From assembly GCF_001512305.1 (NCBI RefSeq), contig NZ_LNUT01000005.1, forward strand, positions 1,027,774 through 1,091,773: a stretch of 64,000 nucleotides of DNA, given 5' to 3'. Shown in pieces: positions 1 to 8,320 of the stretch. The position numbers and the translations under genes were made by a program. This DNA comes from Arthrobacter sp. EPSL27. GTDB lineage: Bacteria; Actinomycetota; Actinomycetes; Actinomycetales; Micrococcaceae. A model generated the notes under the pieces. It ran no database searches. It was not told the DNA's origin and saw only the letters and a list, made by a program, of their open reading frames with translations. Positions within the stretch are counted from its first letter, which is position 1. Every line of letters begins with the position of its first letter.

Positions 1-16
1 GGAGGTTGTGGACGAA

Positions 17-481
17 ATGGCAGAGAACGAGCCGGAGCAGACGGCGGTGCCGCTGGATGACGTGGACCGGAACATCATTGCCGAGCTGACCCGGGACGGC
101 CGGATGTCCGTCACGCAGGTGGCGGAGAACGTCCATATCTCGCGCGCCCACGCCTACACGCGGATTGCCCGGCTGACCGGCGAGGGCGTGCTGACCAAGT
201 TCACGGCGCTGGTGGATCCGATCAAGGCCGGCCTCAAGTCGTCGGCCTACGTGACCCTCAAGGTCCGGCAGCATTCCTGGCGGGAACTGCGCGAGCTGCT
301 CCGCGCCATTCCCGAGGTGCACCACATCGCGCTGGTGGGCGGGGACTTCGACGTCATCCTGCTGGTGCGCGCTTTGGACAACATCGACCTGCGACGAGTG
401 ATCTTCGACCAGCTGCAGTCCATGCCCGGGGTACTGGATACGCAGACGTTTCTGGTGTTCGAGGATTTGGATACGCGGTAG
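17..481 (+). CDS. Lrp/AsnC family transcriptional regulator
   Basis: A 154-residue protein with the Lrp/AsnC layout: an N-terminal winged helix-turn-helix (about residues 15-65, with the recognition-helix sequence SVTQVAENVHISRAHAYTRI) and a C-terminal RAM-type ligand-binding domain (about 70-150, with ALVGGDFDVILLVRA). Members form octamers that bind DNA and sense amino acids or related metabolites. The GGAGG at 1-5 is too close to the GTG at 8 and better placed for the ATG at 17, so I chose the ATG. It is convergent with galU, 14 nt away. Its target cannot be told; upstream sequence lies outside the window. Confidence 0.85.
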   Translation: MAENEPEQTAVPLDDVDRNIIAELTRDGRMSVTQVAENVHISRAHAYTRIARLTGEGVLTKFTALVDPIKAGLKSSAYVTLKVRQHSWRELRELLRAIPEVHHIALVGGDFDVILLVRALDNIDLRRVIFDQLQSMPGVLDTQTFLVFEDLDTR

Positions 482-495
482 CGGCGCCGCCGTCG

Positions 496-1386
496 CTAGC
501 TGACGAAGGCCTTCATCCAGGCCTTGAGCTCCTCGCCGAATTCCACCCGTTCCGACGCGATGGAGATGACGGCCTTCAGGTAGCTCAGCTTGTCGCCCGT
601 GTCGTATCGGCGGCCCTTGAAAACCACACCGTAGACACCGCCGCCCTCGCAGTCCGAGGTGGCCAGAGTCTGCAGGGCATCCGTGAGCTGGACTTCACCG
701 CCCCGGCCGGGCTCCGTCTCCTCGAGCACGTCGAAAACTGCCGGGTGAAGCACGTACCGTCCGATGACGGCCAGGTTGGACGGCGCGTCGGCCACGGCAG
801 GTTTCTCCACCAGACGGTTGACGCGCACGTGGCCTTCGCCGTCGACTGCTGAAATGTCCGCGCAGCCGTAGGCACTGATCTCAGCGGGGTCCACCTCGAT
901 CAGGGCGATCACCGAGCCGCCTGTCCGGGCCTGCACCTCGATCATGGTGCTCAGCAGCTCGTCCCGTTCGTCGATCAGGTCATCGCCCAGAAGGACAGCG
1001 AAAGGCTCGTCACCCACGTGCTGGCGGGCGCAGAGCACGGCGTGGCCCAGCCCCTTGGGGTCGCCCTGGCGGACGTAGTAGAGGGGTCCCAGAGCTGAGG
1101 CGCGCCGGACGGCTTCAAGTTTCTCAACATCGCCTTTGAGATCCAGGGCCCGTTCCAGGCTGGGCTCCCGGTCAAAGTGATCTTCAAGCGCGCGCTTCTG
1201 GCGCCCCGTAATCATCAGGAGATCGGTCAGGCCAGCGCGGACAGCCTCCTCAACAACGTACTGGATGGCCGGCTGGTCGACCACGGGCAGCATTTCCTTC
1301 GGCATCGCCTTGGTGGCCGGCAGGAAACGTGTGCCGAGGCCCGCCGCAGGAATAACAGCCTTTGTTACAGCTCTCCCCAAAGTCAT
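496..1386 (-). CDS. galU: UTP--glucose-1-phosphate uridylyltransferase
   Basis: Makes UDP-glucose from UTP and glucose-1-phosphate for cell-wall polysaccharides, trehalose and glycolipids; cytoplasmic. The 296-residue length is normal for bacterial GalU. The nucleotide-binding signature GLGTRFLPATKAMPKEMLP sits at residues 16-34, and the conserved EKP (VNRLVEKPAVAD) and GEVQLTDAL segments follow. A TAGGGT -10 box at 1393-1398 lies 6 nt upstream of the ATG with no Shine-Dalgarno sequence, so the mRNA is probably leaderless and the gene has its own promoter rather than being part of the paa operon that ends at 1486. Confidence 0.95.
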   Translation of the reverse strand: MTLGRAVTKAVIPAAGLGTRFLPATKAMPKEMLPVVDQPAIQYVVEEAVRAGLTDLLMITGRQKRALEDHFDREPSLERALDLKGDVEKLEAVRRASALGPLYYVRQGDPKGLGHAVLCARQHVGDEPFAVLLGDDLIDERDELLSTMIEVQARTGGSVIALIEVDPAEISAYGCADISAVDGEGHVRVNRLVEKPAVADAPSNLAVIGRYVLHPAVFDVLEETEPGRGGEVQLTDALQTLATSDCEGGGVYGVVFKGRRYDTGDKLSYLKAVISIASERVEFGEELKAWMKAFVS

Positions 1387-1485
1387 AACGGAACCCTACA
1401 AGCGCAGCCTCTAGTTGAGAATGGCTTCAACAAAATACGAGTACTTAGACATCATGGACGCTGTCGGCCCCCTCTGCCAGCGCCG

Positions 1486-2265
1486 CTAGCCTTTGAAGAC
1501 GGGTCTCCGTTTCTCCTGGAACGCCCGGAACCCCTCTGAATAGTCCTCGGTTTTGCAGAGCCGTGCCTGCTCCGCGTTCTCCTCGGCCATGGACTCCCAA
1601 AGGCCCAGCCGCTGGTCCCGGATGTGCGCCACCAGCTCCTTGCTGGCGTTGAACGCACTGGTGGCGCCGGTGGCGGCCTTCGCCACGATGGCGCGGGTGG
1701 ACTCCAGCAGCTCGGCCGCGGGCATGGCGCGGCTGAACATCCCCTGGGCCACGGCCTCGGCCCCGCTCATCAGCTCGGCGGTGTAGATCAGGTCCAGCGT
1801 GCGGTGCATGCCGAGCCGTTCGGTGAAGTACCAGTGGCCGCCGGAATCCAGCGTGGCACCCAGGTTCGCGAACGGCGAGCCGAACTTGGCGTTCTCCGCC
1901 ACATAGACCACGTCCGTGGCCAGGAGCAGGCCCAGCCCGACGCCCAGGCAGGCGCCCTGGGCAGCCGCGAACGTGGGGGCCGGGAATTCACTCATCTTCT
2001 TCAGCAGCGGCTGCAGCAGCCCGCCCAGGTAGCCCTGCACATCGTCCGTTTCCGGCGTGACGCCGGCGATGTCCCGGCCAGCGCAGAACGCCCGGCCCTC
2101 TCCCCTGAGCAGCAGCGCCCGCACCTCGCCGCGCGAGGCGGCGGCAGCGGCGTCGTCGTACGCCTTCGACAGGTCCCGGAGGGCCTGCTCGTCCAGCGAG
2201 TTGAGCTTGTACGGTGCGTCGAGGACGATCTCGGCGATGCCGCCGTCGATGGAGAGGGAAATCAT
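1486..2265 (-). CDS. paaG: Enoyl-CoA hydratase/isomerase, probable 1,2-epoxyphenylacetyl-CoA isomerase PaaG
   Basis: A crotonase-fold protein of 259 residues. In the phenylacetate pathway PaaG converts ring-1,2-epoxyphenylacetyl-CoA to oxepin-CoA. Visible features are the CoA/oxyanion segments CAGRDI (61-66) and GACLGVG (104-110), and LGATLDSGG (135-143), where Asp140 sits in the place of the single catalytic Asp of PaaG-type isomerases instead of the Glu of hydratases. This supports isomerase rather than PaaF hydratase. AGGAG precedes the ATG. It is the last gene of the minus-strand paaABCDE unit, 37 nt after paaE. Confidence 0.8.
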   Translation of the reverse strand: MISLSIDGGIAEIVLDAPYKLNSLDEQALRDLSKAYDDAAAAASRGEVRALLLRGEGRAFCAGRDIAGVTPETDDVQGYLGGLLQPLLKKMSEFPAPTFAAAQGACLGVGLGLLLATDVVYVAENAKFGSPFANLGATLDSGGHWYFTERLGMHRTLDLIYTAELMSGAEAVAQGMFSRAMPAAELLESTRAIVAKAATGATSAFNASKELVAHIRDQRLGLWESMAEENAEQARLCKTEDYSEGFRAFQEKRRPVFKG

Positions 2266-2302
2266 GGGGCTCCTGAGGTGGGGGCGGAAGGCGGGCGGGC
2301 TG

Positions 2303-3535
2303 TTAGACGTCGAAGTCGACGGTGACTTCCGGCGTGGTGGGGTGGGACTGGCAGGTGAGCACGTAGCCCTTGTCCAGTTCGTCCTGCTCCAGCGCGTAGT
2401 TCTCGTCCATGGTGACGGACCCGGCCACCACCTTGGCGCGGCAGGTTCCGCACACGCCGCCGGCGCAGGCGAACGGCACGTCCGGGCGGACCCGCAGCGC
2501 CGCGTTCAGGATCGATTCGCGGGCGTGCGTGGGGCTGGCCACCTCGCCCTGGAGACCGTCCAGCTTGAAAGTGATCTTGAACGTGGCCTGGGATTCGTCC
2601 ACTACCACGGGGCGGCCGGCGTTGCCCTCGGGGCGGTCCGGCTTGCCGGTGGTGAACAGCTCGAACCGGACGTTGTCCGGGTTCACGCCGCGGTCGGCCA
2701 GGGTGTCCCGGCAGAGCTGGACCAGCTCGAACGGGCCGCAGAGGAACCATTCGTCCACGTCGTCGGCGTGGATGGCGGTGCCCAGCAGCGCCTGCAGCTT
2801 CTCGGCGTCGATCCGGCCGCTCAGCAGCGGGGCGATCCGCTGTTCCCGGGAGAGCACGTGGTGCAGGGCCAGGCGGGACGGGTACTTGTCCTTCAGGTCG
2901 GCCAGTTCCTCGAGGAACATCACGTCCATGGCGGCCTTGTTGGCGTAGACGAGGTCGAAGCGGGTCTCCGGGTGCGCGGCGAGTAGGGTGCGGGCAATGG
3001 CGATCACCGGGGTGATGCCGGATCCGGCGGCGATCGCGACGAAGGAGCCGGGCTCCCCCGCCCGTTCGCTGGCCATCTCCTCCGGGTGGTTCATGGAGTT
3101 CATGAGGTTCTGCTCTTTGCCGTCCCGGCCGTGCTTGGAGATGAACGCCCCCATGGGGCTCATCACGTCCAGGACGTCTCCGGCCTTGAGCTCGGAGTTG
3201 GCCCAGTTGGAGAAAAGCCCGCCCAGGTCCTTCTTGATGGCAACCCGGATCTCGCTGCTGCCGTCCGCGAAGCTCCGCGGCTCGGCGCAGATGGAGTAGC
3301 TGCGCCGGATCTCCTTCGGCTCGCCCGATTCGTCCGGCAGCGTGGTGCGCAGGGCGACGTACTGGCCGGGGAGGTAGTCGAACTGGCCGGCGAGCTCGGC
3401 GGGGACGCCGAACGTCACCTCGATCGCGTCGTCCGTGAGCCGGCGGACCTCATCGACCGTCAGCGGGTGGAAGGACGCACGACGGCGGCCGGTGGCTGCC
3501 GCCTGCTCGGCGGCGGTCTGGCGGACAACAGTCAT
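2303..3535 (-). CDS. paaE: Phenylacetyl-CoA 1,2-epoxidase, reductase subunit PaaE
   Basis: The 410-residue reductase that passes electrons from NADPH through FAD and a 2Fe-2S centre to the PaaA di-iron site. Order of parts: FAD-binding barrel with RRSYSIC at 77-83, NADP-binding domain with GSGITP (about 187), and a C-terminal plant-type ferredoxin domain with Cys357, Cys362, Cys365 and Cys395 (C-x4-C-x2-C-x29-C). It is about 50 residues longer than E. coli PaaE, mainly through an N-terminal extension and an insertion around residues 130-165 (the Met/Asn/Glu-rich stretch NLMNSMNHPEEMASE). AAGGA lies just before the ATG; paaD ends 9 nt upstream. Confidence 0.93.
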   Translation of the reverse strand: MTVVRQTAAEQAAATGRRRASFHPLTVDEVRRLTDDAIEVTFGVPAELAGQFDYLPGQYVALRTTLPDESGEPKEIRRSYSICAEPRSFADGSSEIRVAIKKDLGGLFSNWANSELKAGDVLDVMSPMGAFISKHGRDGKEQNLMNSMNHPEEMASERAGEPGSFVAIAAGSGITPVIAIARTLLAAHPETRFDLVYANKAAMDVMFLEELADLKDKYPSRLALHHVLSREQRIAPLLSGRIDAEKLQALLGTAIHADDVDEWFLCGPFELVQLCRDTLADRGVNPDNVRFELFTTGKPDRPEGNAGRPVVVDESQATFKITFKLDGLQGEVASPTHARESILNAALRVRPDVPFACAGGVCGTCRAKVVAGSVTMDENYALEQDELDKGYVLTCQSHPTTPEVTVDFDV

Positions 3536-3544
3536 GGCTTTTCC

Positions 3545-4120
3545 TTACAAAACTTTGAAGTAGTCGAACGGTTCCTTGCAGTCCTGGCACACGTACAGGG
3601 CCTTGCAGGAGGTGGAACCGAAGCGGGTGAGTTCCTTGGTGTGCAGCGAGGAACACTGCGGGCATTTGACGGCGAGGGACAGGCGGACCGGCCCGGCGTG
3701 GCGCACGGCGGCCGAGTGGCCGGACGGCGGGGCGATGCCGTACTCCTGCAGCTTGGCCTTGCCGGCCTCGCTCATCCAGTCCGTGGTCCACGCCGGAGAG
3801 AGGACCATGTCCACGCTGACGCTGGGGTAGCCTTCGCGGTTGAACGCAGCCTTCAGGTCATCGCGGATGGCGTCCATCGCCGGGCAGCCGGAGTACGTCG
3901 GTGTGATGGTGATATGGACCGTGGGGACCATACCGCCGTCGGCCGGGTTGGGCTCCTTCGTCACCTTGACGTCGCGCAGGATTCCCAGGTCCTCGATGGT
4001 GAGGACCGGGATTTCCGGGTCGGTGACGGTGGCGGCGAGGTCCCAGGCCTTCTGCTCGGGAGTCTTCTGCTCCGCGGGGCGGGCCTCCGCGGCAGTGGGG
4101 TGGCTGACGTACATCTCCAT
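3545..4120 (-). CDS. paaD: 1,2-phenylacetyl-CoA epoxidase subunit PaaD
   Basis: A 191-residue SUF-T/MIP18-type protein, thought to help build the metal or Fe-S centres of the epoxidase. The N-terminal domain carries TVTDPEIPVLTIEDLGIL and TPTYSGCPAMDAI, both typical of PaaD. The C-terminus has a zinc-ribbon-like Cys set (KCPQC, then TSCKALYVCQDC). I placed the start at the ATG at 4120, five nt after the paaC stop; an open frame extends further upstream but would run through paaC. A second in-frame ATG lies at 4114. No strong Shine-Dalgarno is visible, so translation is probably coupled to paaC. Confidence 0.88.
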   Translation of the reverse strand: MEMYVSHPTAAEARPAEQKTPEQKAWDLAATVTDPEIPVLTIEDLGILRDVKVTKEPNPADGGMVPTVHITITPTYSGCPAMDAIRDDLKAAFNREGYPSVSVDMVLSPAWTTDWMSEAGKAKLQEYGIAPPSGHSAAVRHAGPVRLSLAVKCPQCSSLHTKELTRFGSTSCKALYVCQDCKEPFDYFKVL

Positions 4121-4125
4121 GGTGG

Positions 4126-5064
4126 TTACCAGCTGGCTCCGGGGTACTCGCGGGCGAGCACCTGCATTTCGGCGAGGATGTAGCCCAGGTGCTCCGAGTG
4201 CAGGCCCCTGCGTCCGCCGCCGGGGGCGGGCTGGACCTTGGGGACCTCCAGTTCGGCCTCGGCGAAGACCTCGCCGGTGAGCCGGTCGAACTCGGCGCGC
4301 AGGCTGGAGGGCTCGACGGCGGCGCCGCTCGCGCTGAGACGGGCGGTCAGCTCGTCGTCGCGGAACAGCTCGTCCACGTAGGGCCAGATGACCTTGAAAC
4401 CGTGGATCATCTTTTCGCGGGATTCGTCCGTGCCGCCGGCAAGGCGCAGCACCCACTGGGCGCTGTGGTCCCGGTGGTAGTCCACTTCCTTGACGGCCTT
4501 GGCGGCGATGCCGGCCAGGGTGGCGTCCGTGGACTGCGTCAGTTGGCTGTAGAGCTCGAACTGGTAGTAGCTCACCACGAACTGGCGGGCGATGGTGACG
4601 GCGAAGTCGCCGTTGGGCTGTTCGAAGATCGAGGCAGAGCGGAACTCGTGCTCGCGGCGGAAGTAGGCCAGGTCATCCTCGGAGCGGCCGTCCAGTCCCC
4701 CGGCGTAGCTGAGGAAGGACCGGGCGTGGCCCAGCTGGTCCAGGGCGATGTTGCCGAGGGCGATGTCCTCTTCCAGCTCCGGGGCGCGGGAGATCCAGTG
4801 ACCCAGGCGCTGCGCCAGGATCAGGGCGTCATCGCCCAGGCGCAGGGCGATTTCGGCCACGTCCTCGGTGGGCTTCGCGCTGCCGCTGCTCACGGCCAGG
4901 GCGATGTCCTCCGGGCGGAGGGCGTTGCCGGGCGTGATGCGGGTGGCGCTGGCCGTGGCCTCGCCGCTGCCGCCGGCTGCCTTGACGCCGACGTTGAGGT
5001 CGCCGTGGCCGCCTGTTTCTTCCGCGGGTGCGGGGGTTGCCGTGGTCTCAGGTGAGGTGCTCAC
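4126..5064 (-). CDS. paaC: 1,2-phenylacetyl-CoA epoxidase subunit PaaC
   Basis: The 312-residue structural subunit that pairs with PaaA to hold the catalytic subunit in its active shape. It has the ferritin-like fold of the family without a full set of di-iron ligands; recognisable segments are LGHWISRAPELEEDIALGNIALDQLGHAR and LAGGTDESREKM (quoted in part). The N-terminus is extended by about 50 low-complexity residues (ETTATPAPAEETGGHGD and on) compared with the usual start. The start overlaps the paaB stop by 4 nt, so the two are translationally coupled. Confidence 0.92.
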   Translation of the reverse strand: MSTSPETTATPAPAEETGGHGDLNVGVKAAGGSGEATASATRITPGNALRPEDIALAVSSGSAKPTEDVAEIALRLGDDALILAQRLGHWISRAPELEEDIALGNIALDQLGHARSFLSYAGGLDGRSEDDLAYFRREHEFRSASIFEQPNGDFAVTIARQFVVSYYQFELYSQLTQSTDATLAGIAAKAVKEVDYHRDHSAQWVLRLAGGTDESREKMIHGFKVIWPYVDELFRDDELTARLSASGAAVEPSSLRAEFDRLTGEVFAEAELEVPKVQPAPGGGRRGLHSEHLGYILAEMQVLAREYPGASW

Positions 5065-5366
5065 AGGTGCTTCACGCCCTCGCTCTTGGTGTAGTACGTC
5101 GCGTGCCGGTAGTCCTTGCCCTGCGGGGATTCGAAGAAGGCGCCCTTGGAGTCCGGGTCGCTGGAGGCGATGGCGTCGGCCGGGACCACCCAGATGGACA
5201 CACCCTCATTGCGGCGGGTGTAGAGGTCGCGGGCGTTGCGCAGGGCCATGGCTGCGTCCGGGGCGTGCAGGGAGCCGGCGTGGACATGGGAGAGGCCGCG
5301 GCTGGAGCGGACGAAGACTTCCCAGATGGGCCAGACGTTGCCTGCGTGGGGTTCGGGGGTGGTCAT
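5061..5366 (-). CDS. paaB: 1,2-phenylacetyl-CoA epoxidase subunit PaaB
   Basis: A 101-residue small subunit of the PaaABCE complex, needed for assembly and activity. The family signature [20 protein letters not shown] lies near the N-terminus, followed by the [13 protein letters not shown] segment. The ATG at 5366 overlaps the last four bases of paaA (ATGA), fixing the start; the longer open frame upstream only shadows paaA. Length matches the family. Confidence 0.93.
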   Translation of the reverse strand: MTTPEPHAGNVWPIWEVFVRSSRGLSHVHAGSLHAPDAAMALRNARDLYTRRNEGVSIWVVPADAIASSDPDSKGAFFESPQGKDYRHATYYTKSEGVKHL

Positions 5367-6394
5367 GCTGCGGTTTCCTTCTCTGCTTGCTTCTTGGCCT
5401 GCTTTGCCGCGTATGCGGCGGCGGCTTCGCGCACCCAGGCGCCGTTGTGGTGGGCTTCGCGGCGCCGTTCCAGGCGCTGGGCGTTGCAGGGGCCACGGCC
5501 GGCAAGGACCTCGTGGAATTCGTCCCAGTCCAGGGGGCCGTGCTCCCACTTCTTGGTTTCCTCGTTGAAGCGGATGTCCTTGTCCGGGAGCGTGAGGTCC
5601 AGGACCTTGACCTGCTCCATCATCATGCCGACAAAGCGGTTGCGGAGCTCGTCGTTGCTGAAGCGCTTGATGTTCCAGGCCATGGACTGCTTGGAGTTAG
5701 GCGAATCGTCATCCGGCGGGCCGAACATCATGAGGGCCGGGGCGTACCAGCGGTTGACGGCGTCCTGGGCCATCTGCTTCTGCTCCGGCGTGCCGTGGGA
5801 GAGTTCCAGCAGGATCTCGAAGCCCTGGCGCTGGTGGAAGGATTCTTCCTTGCAGACGCGGACCATGGCGCGGCCGTAGGGGCCGAAGGAGGCGCGGCAG
5901 AGCGGCACCTGGTTGGCGATAGCGGCGCCGTCCACCATCCAGCCGATGGCGCCCATGTCAGCCCAGGTGCGGGCGGGGTAGTTGAAGATGGAAGAGTACT
6001 TGGCCTTGCCGTCCATCAGGTCCTGCATCATCTGGTCGCGCGGCTGGCCGAGGGTCTCCGCGGCGGAGTACAGGTACAGGCCGTGGCCGGCCTCATCCTG
6101 GACCTTGGCCATGAGGATGGCCTTGCGCTTGAGGCTGGGGGCACGGGAGATCCAGTTGGCTTCCGGCTGCATGCCGATGATCTCCGAGTGCGCGTGCTGC
6201 GAGATCTGGCGCAGCAGGGTCTTGCGGTATGCCGGGGGCATCCAGTCGCGGGGTTCGATCCGCGAATCCTCCGCCATGACTTTGTCGAAGTATGCCTGGC
6301 CTTCAGCGTCGCGCCGGGCCACATCCTCAAGGCTCTGTTCGTGCCGCGCCGACGTGGGCTCTCCGGGCACTGACTGCAGGGTCTGCGCTGCCAT
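5363..6394 (-). CDS. paaA: 1,2-phenylacetyl-CoA epoxidase, catalytic subunit PaaA
   Basis: The 343-residue oxygenase subunit that epoxidises the ring of phenylacetyl-CoA at a di-iron centre. The fold is ferritin-like with ligand motifs EIIGMQPE (71-78), DEAGH (100-104) and [17 protein letters not shown] precedes the ATG. It is the first gene of the minus-strand paaABCDEG unit; a PaaR-type operator (6426-6447) lies 32 nt upstream of the start, where it would cover the promoter. Confidence 0.96.
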   Translation of the reverse strand: MAAQTLQSVPGEPTSARHEQSLEDVARRDAEGQAYFDKVMAEDSRIEPRDWMPPAYRKTLLRQISQHAHSEIIGMQPEANWISRAPSLKRKAILMAKVQDEAGHGLYLYSAAETLGQPRDQMMQDLMDGKAKYSSIFNYPARTWADMGAIGWMVDGAAIANQVPLCRASFGPYGRAMVRVCKEESFHQRQGFEILLELSHGTPEQKQMAQDAVNRWYAPALMMFGPPDDDSPNSKQSMAWNIKRFSNDELRNRFVGMMMEQVKVLDLTLPDKDIRFNEETKKWEHGPLDWDEFHEVLAGRGPCNAQRLERRREAHHNGAWVREAAAAYAAKQAKKQAEKETAA

Positions 6395-6425
6395 GGTTGC
6401 TCCTATGCATATCCGATAAATAATT

Positions 6426-6447
6426 ACCGACCGTTCGTTCAGGATAT
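6426..6447. promoter_or_regulatory. Probable PaaR operator upstream of paaA
   Basis: The stretch ACCgACCG-tt-CG-tt-CAGG fits the left half and centre of the actinobacterial PaaR site (recalled as ACTnACCG-nn-CG-nn-CGGTnAGT). A nearly identical 19-bp run, TTACCGACCGTTCGTTC plus flanks, recurs upstream of paaJ at 34103. It lies 32 nt before paaA. The right half-site is degenerate. Confidence 0.65.
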
Positions 6448-6584
6448 GCGGAAGGGCGGAGATGCGTCAAGCACCAAAGCCTCTGCCCGCGGTGGGCTGC
6501 GAGGAACAGGACGCCTGTATTTCGCCTCCCGATCAAACGCGCATCCTGCCCCTACTGTGCGTATCGCGGTGGTAATGTCCGGCC

Positions 6585-7664
6585 ATGGGAACGTCGCCGG
6601 AACCAGCTGAAGCAGCCGCAGGCTCCGCCGCGGCCCCGGGCGGCAGGAACCGCCGCCGGACCATCGCCGTCGCTGTTGTTGCCGTGCTGGCGGTCATGGG
6701 AATTGTGGTGGCCACGCTCCTGATCAACAGGCCGCGGACCGAAACCGCGGCGCCGGTGCAAACCTCCGCCCCGGCACCGGAGACCACTGCAGCCCCCACA
6801 CCGGAACCCACCCCCACGCCCACGCCTGATCCGCCGCCTGAGGCGCTCAACATCCTGCTGATCGGCAGCGACAGCCGGATCAATGAACGGGCCGTCGCGG
6901 CGTCCGGCGCCGCGTCGGACCAGCGCGGGGACGCCCTGGTCCTCATCCACATCCCGGCCGACCGGCAGAACATTTACGGCATCTCGATCATGCGCGACCT
7001 CTGGGTGACCATCCCCGGCTACGGCGCGGCCAAGGTCAACGCCGGGCTGGAGCTGGGCGGGGTGCCGCTGATGACGCAGACCGTGGAATCGCTCCTGGGC
7101 CAGCCCATCAACCACACTGTGATGCTGGATTTCCAGGGCTTCGCCGCCATGACCGATGCCCTGGGCGGGGTGGACGTGGACATCAGGCAGCCGTTCCAGG
7201 GGACGGTGGACGACTTTGTGTACTTCCCGCCGGGGGTGAACCGGCTGAACGGGGTGCAGGCGCTGGCGTTCGTCCGCGAGCGCCACGCCTTCTCGGACGG
7301 CGACTACCAGCGGGTGCGGAACCAGCAGACCTTCCTCAAGGCGGTGATGGCCAAGATGGCGGCCGAAGGCGGGCTGACGGACCGCAATACGGTGAAGCAG
7401 CTGGTGTCCACGGTCCTCCCCCACGTCACGGTGTCCCCCGGGCTCACGGTGGAGGCCCTGGAGCAGCTCGCCTTCAGCCTGCGCAGCACACCCCCGGGCA
7501 ATGCCATGTTCTTCACCCTCCCCACTGCCGGCACGGGCTTCAGCCGGGACGGGCAGTCCATCATCGTGGAGGACCGCGCCGCCACCGCCGCGGTGGCCGC
7601 CGCGCTGGCCTCCGGGACTCTCGGCGAGTACATCGCGGCGAACGGGTTGCAGAACGGGAACTAA
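6585..7664 (+). CDS. LCP (LytR-CpsA-Psr) family cell-wall polymer ligase
   Basis: A 359-residue single-pass membrane protein. It has a short basic N-terminus, a transmembrane helix at about 24-42, a Thr/Pro-rich linker (about 50-80, TPEPTPTPTPDPPP), then the LCP catalytic domain with IGSDSR, the SIMRDLWVTIP segment, and the Arg-rich FVRERHAFSDGDYQRVRNQQ motif that contacts the pyrophosphate of the lipid-linked substrate. LCP enzymes attach glycopolymers to peptidoglycan outside the cell. A TAATGT box at 6573-6578, 6 nt before the ATG, suggests a leaderless transcript. Confidence 0.9.
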   Translation: MGTSPEPAEAAAGSAAAPGGRNRRRTIAVAVVAVLAVMGIVVATLLINRPRTETAAPVQTSAPAPETTAAPTPEPTPTPTPDPPPEALNILLIGSDSRINERAVAASGAASDQRGDALVLIHIPADRQNIYGISIMRDLWVTIPGYGAAKVNAGLELGGVPLMTQTVESLLGQPINHTVMLDFQGFAAMTDALGGVDVDIRQPFQGTVDDFVYFPPGVNRLNGVQALAFVRERHAFSDGDYQRVRNQQTFLKAVMAKMAAEGGLTDRNTVKQLVSTVLPHVTVSPGLTVEALEQLAFSLRSTPPGNAMFFTLPTAGTGFSRDGQSIIVEDRAATAAVAAALASGTLGEYIAANGLQNGN

Positions 7665-7684
7665 AGGCGCGCCAGCGCCCCGGC

Positions 7685-8239
7685 TCAGTCTGTCCCGTCG
7701 CCCTCGCGGATTGCGTCGTGAATCCTGCGGAGCGTCTCCGGCAAGGCAGCTACTTCAATGTCCCCCTTGTCGGTCGCGAGCCTGATGGTCTGAAAACCAC
7801 GCTGGGTGACGTATTTGTTGTCCTTGCGGTCCAACGTTCTGGGCTCGTTGGACACCGCAGTCATGGCGCTGAACGTGGTGGGCCGGCCGGAGGGCTCAAG
7901 CGTGTCGTAGACAGCCGGCTGAAAAGTCATCTCGCCAGTCCCGGCTAACGAGGCGACGCCCATGTTCCAGATTCCGCTGAGGGATCCGGGAAGCGAGTCC
8001 GGATAGCGGACGTAGACCAGCATGCCGCCCAGTGTTTCCAGCTTGGCTTCCATCTTGCGCTGCCGGCGTGCGTCGAAGTACCAGGAGCCCGCGAGGAAGA
8101 CGGCCCACATCGCGGCGTTGAAGAATACGTCCTCCGGCCGGCGGCCCCAGCTGATGAAAAGGGCGGAACCCGCACCCCAAGCGGCCACGAGCACCACCAG
8201 CACAACGATTCTGCGGTGAGCCGCCATCCATTCCCCCAT
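7685..8239 (-). CDS. Conserved hypothetical membrane protein
   Basis: A 184-residue protein I do not recognise. The first 50 residues hold two hydrophobic segments (RIVVLVVLVAAWGAGSALFI, then FFNAAMWAVFLAGSWYF), followed by a soluble domain with a strand-rich look ending in LPETLRRIHDAIREGDGTD. Start chosen at the ATG at 8239, which has a TAGGCT -10 box (8247-8252) 7 nt upstream; a second in-frame ATG is at 8227. The frame stays open far upstream but that stretch only mirrors the S9 peptidase. It is divergent from that gene, sharing an 81-nt region. Confidence 0.65.
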   Translation of the reverse strand: MGEWMAAHRRIVVLVVLVAAWGAGSALFISWGRRPEDVFFNAAMWAVFLAGSWYFDARRQRKMEAKLETLGGMLVYVRYPDSLPGSLSGIWNMGVASLAGTGEMTFQPAVYDTLEPSGRPTTFSAMTAVSNEPRTLDRKDNKYVTQRGFQTIRLATDKGDIEVAALPETLRRIHDAIREGDGTD

Positions 8240-8320
8240 GCCCGCCAGCCTAGACGAGCCCCGCCACGCACAGCGGCGGCGCCAGCCCGCCGTCGGCCGC
8301 CCGGCCGGTAGATTGGAGCC

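Noticed and set aside
3545..4456. A 303-residue version of PaaD
   Set aside because: The first 112 residues are the out-of-frame reading of paaC, Arg/Pro/Gly-rich; the family length and the paaC stop at 4126 fit the start at 4120.
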